From positions 1 to 9,911 of the forward strand of contig JAEVYX010000080.1 in assembly GCA_023392515.1 (NCBI GenBank): DNA of 9,911 nt, read 5' to 3'. A program made the position numbers and the translations under genes. Numbering within the stretch: the stretch's first letter is position 1; every line of letters begins with the position of its first letter. The notes beneath the pieces were generated by a model, which did not search any database, was not told the origin of the DNA, and worked only from the letters and a program-made list of their open reading frames with translations. Of the stretch, positions 7,129-9,911 are shown piece by piece. The stretch is from Bacillota bacterium (GTDB lineage Bacteria > Bacillota > Clostridia > Christensenellales > Aristaeellaceae).

Positions 7129-7719
7129 GTGAATGAAACCGGTCTTGCTTTGGCAAGCAATTTGATAAAGCTGCGCACCAATGCGGGCATGACGCAAGCC
7201 GAATTGGGAGAAAAGCTGAATTATTCGGATAAGACAATCTCCAAATGGGAGCGTGCGGATGCGCTGCCGGACGTGCTTGTTCTCAAGCAAATCAGCGAGC
7301 TCTTCCGTGTATCCATAGATGATCTGCTCCGCGCCGACACCCATTGGGAAATGCCGAAGGATCAGGAAGAAAAAAGCCTGGAGATAAAATACATAAGCTC
7401 GGCCATTACAAAGGTATCCATTGCGGGCATATGGACGCTTGCCGTTTTGGTTTTCGCAATCTTCTGGATACTGGGTTCCATAGAATGGAGCATATTTATT
7501 TACGCCGTTCCCGTATCCCTGATTACCTACCTTGTTCTCCATTCGATATGGCGCGGCGGGAAGCATAACCTCTATATTGTTGGTGCCCTGGTATTCAGCA
7601 TCATATGTACCGTATATGTCGCCTTGATTCAGTTTAACCTGTGGCAGTTGTTTTTGGTTGTCATCCCGGCGGAATTGGTTGTTTATTTAAGCTTCAGAAT
7701 CGGGAAAGTAAGAAAATAG
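7129..7719 (+). CDS. XRE-family transcriptional regulator with C-terminal membrane segments
   Basis: A 196-residue protein that joins an N-terminal Cro/C1-type DNA-binding domain (about 9-66) to a membrane anchor. The helix-turn-helix covers residues 21-41: MTQAELGEKLNYSDKTISKWE minus its last residue is the standard Firmicutes pattern. A short charged linker (75-88) leads to four hydrophobic segments at about 96-116, 120-140, 147-168 and 171-190, ending in a basic tail. It would bind DNA at the inner face of the membrane and perhaps sense an envelope signal; that is inferred. The start is GTG 7129, supported by AGGAGGGG 5 nt upstream; the ATG at 7133 is out of frame. It sits alone between the importer operon and a strong terminator, so its targets are unknown. 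Confidence 0.85.
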   Translation: MNETGLALASNLIKLRTNAGMTQAELGEKLNYSDKTISKWERADALPDVLVLKQISELFRVSIDDLLRADTHWEMPKDQEEKSLEIKYISSAITKVSIAGIWTLAVLVFAIFWILGSIEWSIFIYAVPVSLITYLVLHSIWRGGKHNLYIVGALVFSIICTVYVALIQFNLWQLFLVVIPAELVVYLSFRIGKVRK

Positions 7720-7749
7720 CCCATTCTACAATCAGGAGAGTCGCAAGAA

Positions 7750-7798
7750 CAAGGGAGTAGAGAGCCGAGTATGGCGCTCTACTCCCTTGATTTTAATT
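7750..7798 (+). terminator. strong intrinsic terminator after the XRE gene
   Basis: CAAGGGAGTAGAG... (7750-7766) pairs with ...CTCTACTCCCTTG (7773-7789), a 17-bp stem with one A-G mismatch and a 6-nt loop, followed by ATTTTAATT. It lies 30 nt after the XRE stop and isolates the DegV pair from upstream transcription. Confidence 0.85.
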
Positions 7799-7824
7799 GG
7801 AGAATTGAAAAACCAAGCGGTAGG

Positions 7825-7853
7825 TTGCTTTGGCGTTGCACAAAAAGTATGAT
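7825..7853 (+). promoter_or_regulatory. candidate promoter for the DegV pair
   Basis: TTGCTT (7825-7830) and TATGAT (7848-7853) are spaced by 17 bp; the -10 has one mismatch and the -35 keeps only TTG. It lies after the XRE terminator and about 45 nt before the first DegV ATG, which is where a promoter is needed. Confidence 0.5.
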
Positions 7854-7897
7854 GTGGCACAAGGGTTTACTGAATGCCACCGCATAAGGAGGATTTT

Positions 7898-8785
7898 ATG
7901 AACGATTTTGTTTTGAGCTGCTGCTCCACCGCAGACCTGTCAAAGAAGCATTTTCAGGACAGAAACATTGCGTACATCTGTTTTCATTATTCCCTGGATG
8001 GGGTTGATTACTTTGATGACCTGGGCGAATCCATGCCCTTTGATACTTTTTACCACAAGATGGCCAGCGGATCTTTCACAAAGACCTCCCAGGTAAACAT
8101 TTCAGAATACCTGGATTACTTTTCAAAGATGCTGGAACAGGGCAAAGACATTTTGCATTTGAGTTTGTCATCAGGCATATCCGGAACCTATAATTCCGCC
8201 GAAAATGCGGCAATGATCGCACGGGAACGGTTTCCGGAACGAAAGATATATGTGGTTGATTCCCTGGGGGCATCCTCCGGCTACGGGCTTATCATGGATA
8301 CGCTGGCCGATATGCGGGACGCCGGAAAAGGCGTGGATGAACTGTATCAATGGATTAATGCCAACAAGCTCCATCTTCATCACTGGTTTTTTTCCACAGA
8401 TCTTTCTTCCTATGTAAGGGGAGGCAGAATCTCCAAAGCGGCAGGCATGTTTGGCACCATGCTCAATATCTGCCCGCTTCTAAATATGGATCATCTTGGC
8501 CGACTGATCCCCCGTTCAAAAATACGTACAAAAAAGCGGGTTATTGCCGAGATTGTTGACCGCATGGAAAAACATGCCCGGGACGGGCTGGATTACTCGG
8601 GAAAATGCTTTATATCCCAATCTGCCTGCTACGAAGATGCGCGAAAGGTGGCGGACCTAGTGGAGGAACGCTTTAAAAAGCTGAATGGCAAGGTATTGAT
8701 CAACAACATTGGGACGACTATCGGCAGCCATACCGGGCCTGGAACAATCGCGTTGTTTTTCTGGGGATCGGAGAGGATTGATTGA
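7898..8785 (+). CDS. DegV family protein (FakB-like fatty-acid-binding protein), copy 1
   Basis: DegV proteins bind one fatty acid in a buried tunnel; the studied FakB members present it to the kinase FakA so that exogenous fatty acid becomes acyl-phosphate for phospholipid synthesis. This 295-residue cytosolic protein has the family's carboxylate-binding elements: Thr63 in TSQV, Ser91-Ser92 in SSGISGT and His278 in GSHTGPGT. It also has the VRGGRISK loop. The N-terminus is atypical, MNDFVLSCCSTADLS in place of the usual (I/V)xTDS(T/A)xDL strand, with adjacent cysteines. AAGGAGG at 7886-7892 is 5 nt before ATG 7898, which fixes the start against an upstream in-frame ATG at 7874. Copy 2 follows 1 nt after its stop, so the two are translated together. 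No fakA gene is in view. Confidence 0.9.
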   Translation: MNDFVLSCCSTADLSKKHFQDRNIAYICFHYSLDGVDYFDDLGESMPFDTFYHKMASGSFTKTSQVNISEYLDYFSKMLEQGKDILHLSLSSGISGTYNSAENAAMIARERFPERKIYVVDSLGASSGYGLIMDTLADMRDAGKGVDELYQWINANKLHLHHWFFSTDLSSYVRGGRISKAAGMFGTMLNICPLLNMDHLGRLIPRSKIRTKKRVIAEIVDRMEKHARDGLDYSGKCFISQSACYEDARKVADLVEERFKKLNGKVLINNIGTTIGSHTGPGTIALFFWGSERID

Positions 8786-8786
8786 A

Positions 8787-9653
8787 ATGTTTGCAATCTA
8801 TACCGATACATCCGCGAACCTTCCGGAAAGAATCATTCAGCAATACGGGCTTCATATCGTACCGCTTCACTATATGGTAAACGGCACAGTCTATCCCTCG
8901 CCGGAGCATGACGCCAAACCCTTGGAAGGCAGGCTGTTTTATGCCGTGATGCGTCAGGGCGCAACCGTTCAAACTTCCATGACAAATACGACGGATTTTT
9001 GCACCGCGTTTGAGGAAAGCCTGTCCGAAGGCACGGATGTGATCTATATCGGCATGTCCAGCGGCATCAGCGGAACGCATTACGCGGCTGTGCAGGCAGC
9101 AAATGAAATGCGGAAAAAATATCCCGACAGAAAAGTTGCCATAATTGATACCCGTGCCGCATCCCTGGGAGAAGGATTACCGGTATTGTTTGCAGCCCGG
9201 ATGAGGGAGGCGGGGGCATCTTTTGAGGAAGTTGCCGCGCAAACAGAAAAAAACAGCCAAGCCATCTGCCAGTATTTCACTGTAGAGGACCTGATGTACT
9301 TAAAAAGAGGAGGCCGCATTTCCGGTGCGGCCGCGTTTGTGGGAAACATTCTACAGGTTAAACCGATTTTAAAGGGCGATGAGGAAGGCAGAATCATCTT
9401 GAGCCACAAGGAACGGGGGCGTAAAAGAGCACTGGAGGCGCTTGCTGCAAAGTATCGTGAGCTTGTTTCCGATACTGGTGCAGCCGTGGGCATCGCCCAT
9501 GCGGACAGCGTAGAAAATGCGGAATACCTGGCTCAAAGGATCAGGGAAGCAGGTCACCGCGAAGAAATCCTAATCGAATTTTACGAGCCGGTAACCGGCT
9601 CCCATGTCGGCCCCGGCACGATTGCCTTGTTCTTTTACGGGAAACATCGATAA
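8787..9653 (+). CDS. DegV family protein (FakB-like fatty-acid-binding protein), copy 2
   Basis: A second fatty-acid-binding DegV protein of 288 residues. It has the more canonical N-terminus, MFAIYTDTSANLP, and the same ligand residues in the same register as copy 1: Thr63 (QTSM), Ser91-Ser92 (SSGISGT) and His273 (GSHVGPGT), plus LKRGGRIS. The C-termini of the copies are nearly alike (GPGTIALFF in both), while the rest has diverged strongly, so this is an old duplication or two separate subfamilies. GAGAGG at 8771-8776, inside the end of copy 1, is 10 nt before ATG 8787. A longer open frame from 8709 runs inside copy 1 and lacks a ribosome site. The different pocket sequences may give different acyl-chain preferences, as is known for FakB1 and FakB2; that is inferred. 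Confidence 0.92.
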   Translation: MFAIYTDTSANLPERIIQQYGLHIVPLHYMVNGTVYPSPEHDAKPLEGRLFYAVMRQGATVQTSMTNTTDFCTAFEESLSEGTDVIYIGMSSGISGTHYAAVQAANEMRKKYPDRKVAIIDTRAASLGEGLPVLFAARMREAGASFEEVAAQTEKNSQAICQYFTVEDLMYLKRGGRISGAAAFVGNILQVKPILKGDEEGRIILSHKERGRKRALEALAAKYRELVSDTGAAVGIAHADSVENAEYLAQRIREAGHREEILIEFYEPVTGSHVGPGTIALFFYGKHR

Positions 9654-9735
9654 AAAGACCGGGCCTGATTTAAGCCATACCCAAGGCTGGGTCGATACCA
9701 CATGATGGTGCCATCGTAATGAACATATAATTGCC

Positions 9736-9777
9736 AAAAAAGCTGATCAGTCCCCTGCCAAGCAGGGGACTGATCAG
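9736..9777 (-). terminator. perfect 16-bp hairpin with U-tract on the minus strand
   Basis: CTGATCAGTCCCCTGC (9743-9758) pairs perfectly with 9762-9777 around a CAA loop. On the minus strand the stem is followed by C and then six T (9736-9741), the layout of an intrinsic terminator for transcription entering from the right. On the + strand no T-run follows, so it is at best a poor terminator for the DegV operon. Confidence 0.7.
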
Positions 9778-9911
9778 ACTGTCGAAAAACCTCTGGGAGG
9801 TGTCGGAGGGGCACCCCCTCCGACTGTAAATCCGAAATCGGCGGCGTGTACGTCGATTTCGGAAGCCTTGCGCAGCAAGGTTTCCTTACACCCTTCGCCG
9901 GCCGTGAGCAT
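9774..9911 (-). CDS. doubtful minus-strand open frame at the right edge
   Basis: Reading the minus strand from the window edge, 45 codons are open from an ATG at 9911-9909 to a TGA (9776-9774) that lies inside the terminator stem. The predicted peptide starts MLTAGEGCKETLL and ends PPRGFSTV. It may be the end of a longer gene beyond the window. However, the same bases are built of back-to-back hairpins, and the proline/glycine-rich end is simply the translation of a palindrome, so a non-coding repeat is more likely. Confidence 0.2.
   Translation of the reverse strand: MLTAGEGCKETLLRKASEIDVHAADFGFTVGGGAPPTPPRGFSTV
9789..9890. repeat. block of consecutive hairpins, probable structured intergenic repeat
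   Basis: Four inverted repeats follow one another: 9789-9793/9797-9801 (5 bp, ACCTC/GAGGT), 9802-9811/9815-9824 (10 bp, perfect), 9831-9840/9854-9863 (10 bp, perfect) and 9861-9871/9875-9885 (11 bp, one G-T pair). TGTAA at 9825-9829 can also pair with TTACA at 9886-9890, enclosing the last two. The third and fourth stems share 9861-9863, so they cannot both be fully formed. This density of perfect stems is typical of dispersed intergenic elements or structured RNA. No family is recognised and the element may continue past the window. Confidence 0.6.

Noticed and set aside
7027..7566. 179-codon minus-strand open frame over the XRE gene
   Set aside because: It is antisense to a gene with a clear helix-turn-helix and good ribosome site, and the peptide shows no domain.
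8709..8786. Longer start for the second DegV gene
   Set aside because: It overlaps the end of copy 1, and the canonical DegV N-terminus starts exactly at ATG 8787.
9743..9885. CRISPR array
   Set aside because: The repeated elements are inverted, different from each other and unevenly spaced; there are no direct repeats with unique spacers.
1..9911. Mobile element, toxin-antitoxin or defence system
   Set aside because: No transposase, integrase, nuclease or toxin-like gene is present; all sizeable genes belong to known metabolic or regulatory families.

Overview
The window reads as ordinary chromosomal DNA from a Gram-positive bacterium, most likely a Bacillota/Clostridia member of moderate GC. 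The evidence is strong AGGAGG-type ribosome sites, a perfect sigma-A promoter, a lipobox signal peptide, intrinsic terminators with U-tracts, a membrane-tethered XRE regulator and tandem DegV proteins. The assignment is an inference from style; no marker gene is present. Nearly all genes lie on the + strand and are intact.

Layout. At the left edge (1-84) there may be the tail of an unidentified gene. At 179-2104 lies a secreted lipoprotein of the glycerophosphodiester phosphodiesterase (GDPD) family, closed by a clear terminator (2128-2165). At 2212-2240 a consensus promoter drives a complete CUT2-type (ribose/galactose-like) sugar ABC importer: binding protein (2279-3397), permease 1 (3501-4469), double-domain ATPase (4486-5982) and permease 2 (5996-6979). 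A GC-rich hairpin separates the binding-protein gene from the rest and probably sets protein ratios. At 7129-7719 is an XRE-type repressor with four predicted membrane segments, followed by a strong terminator. At 7898-9653 two divergent DegV/FakB-like fatty-acid-binding proteins sit 1 nt apart. The last ~170 bp (9736-9911) have no + strand gene and consist almost entirely of consecutive hairpins, including a terminator oriented for the minus strand.

How the genes fit together. The importer should take up a sugar or polyol; the sequence does not reveal which. The GDPD lipoprotein could release alcohols and glycerol-3-phosphate from phosphodiesters at the cell surface. It has its own transcription unit, so a link to the importer rests only on adjacency. 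The DegV pair probably delivers exogenous fatty acids to a FakA-type kinase encoded elsewhere, and so would also act on lipids.

I found no defence system, CRISPR array, rRNA, tRNA or transposase. The most unusual items are the importer ATPase, whose second ATP site has lost key residues in every motif that forms it; the degenerate-plus-active tandem barrel in the GDPD protein; and the hairpin block at the right edge.
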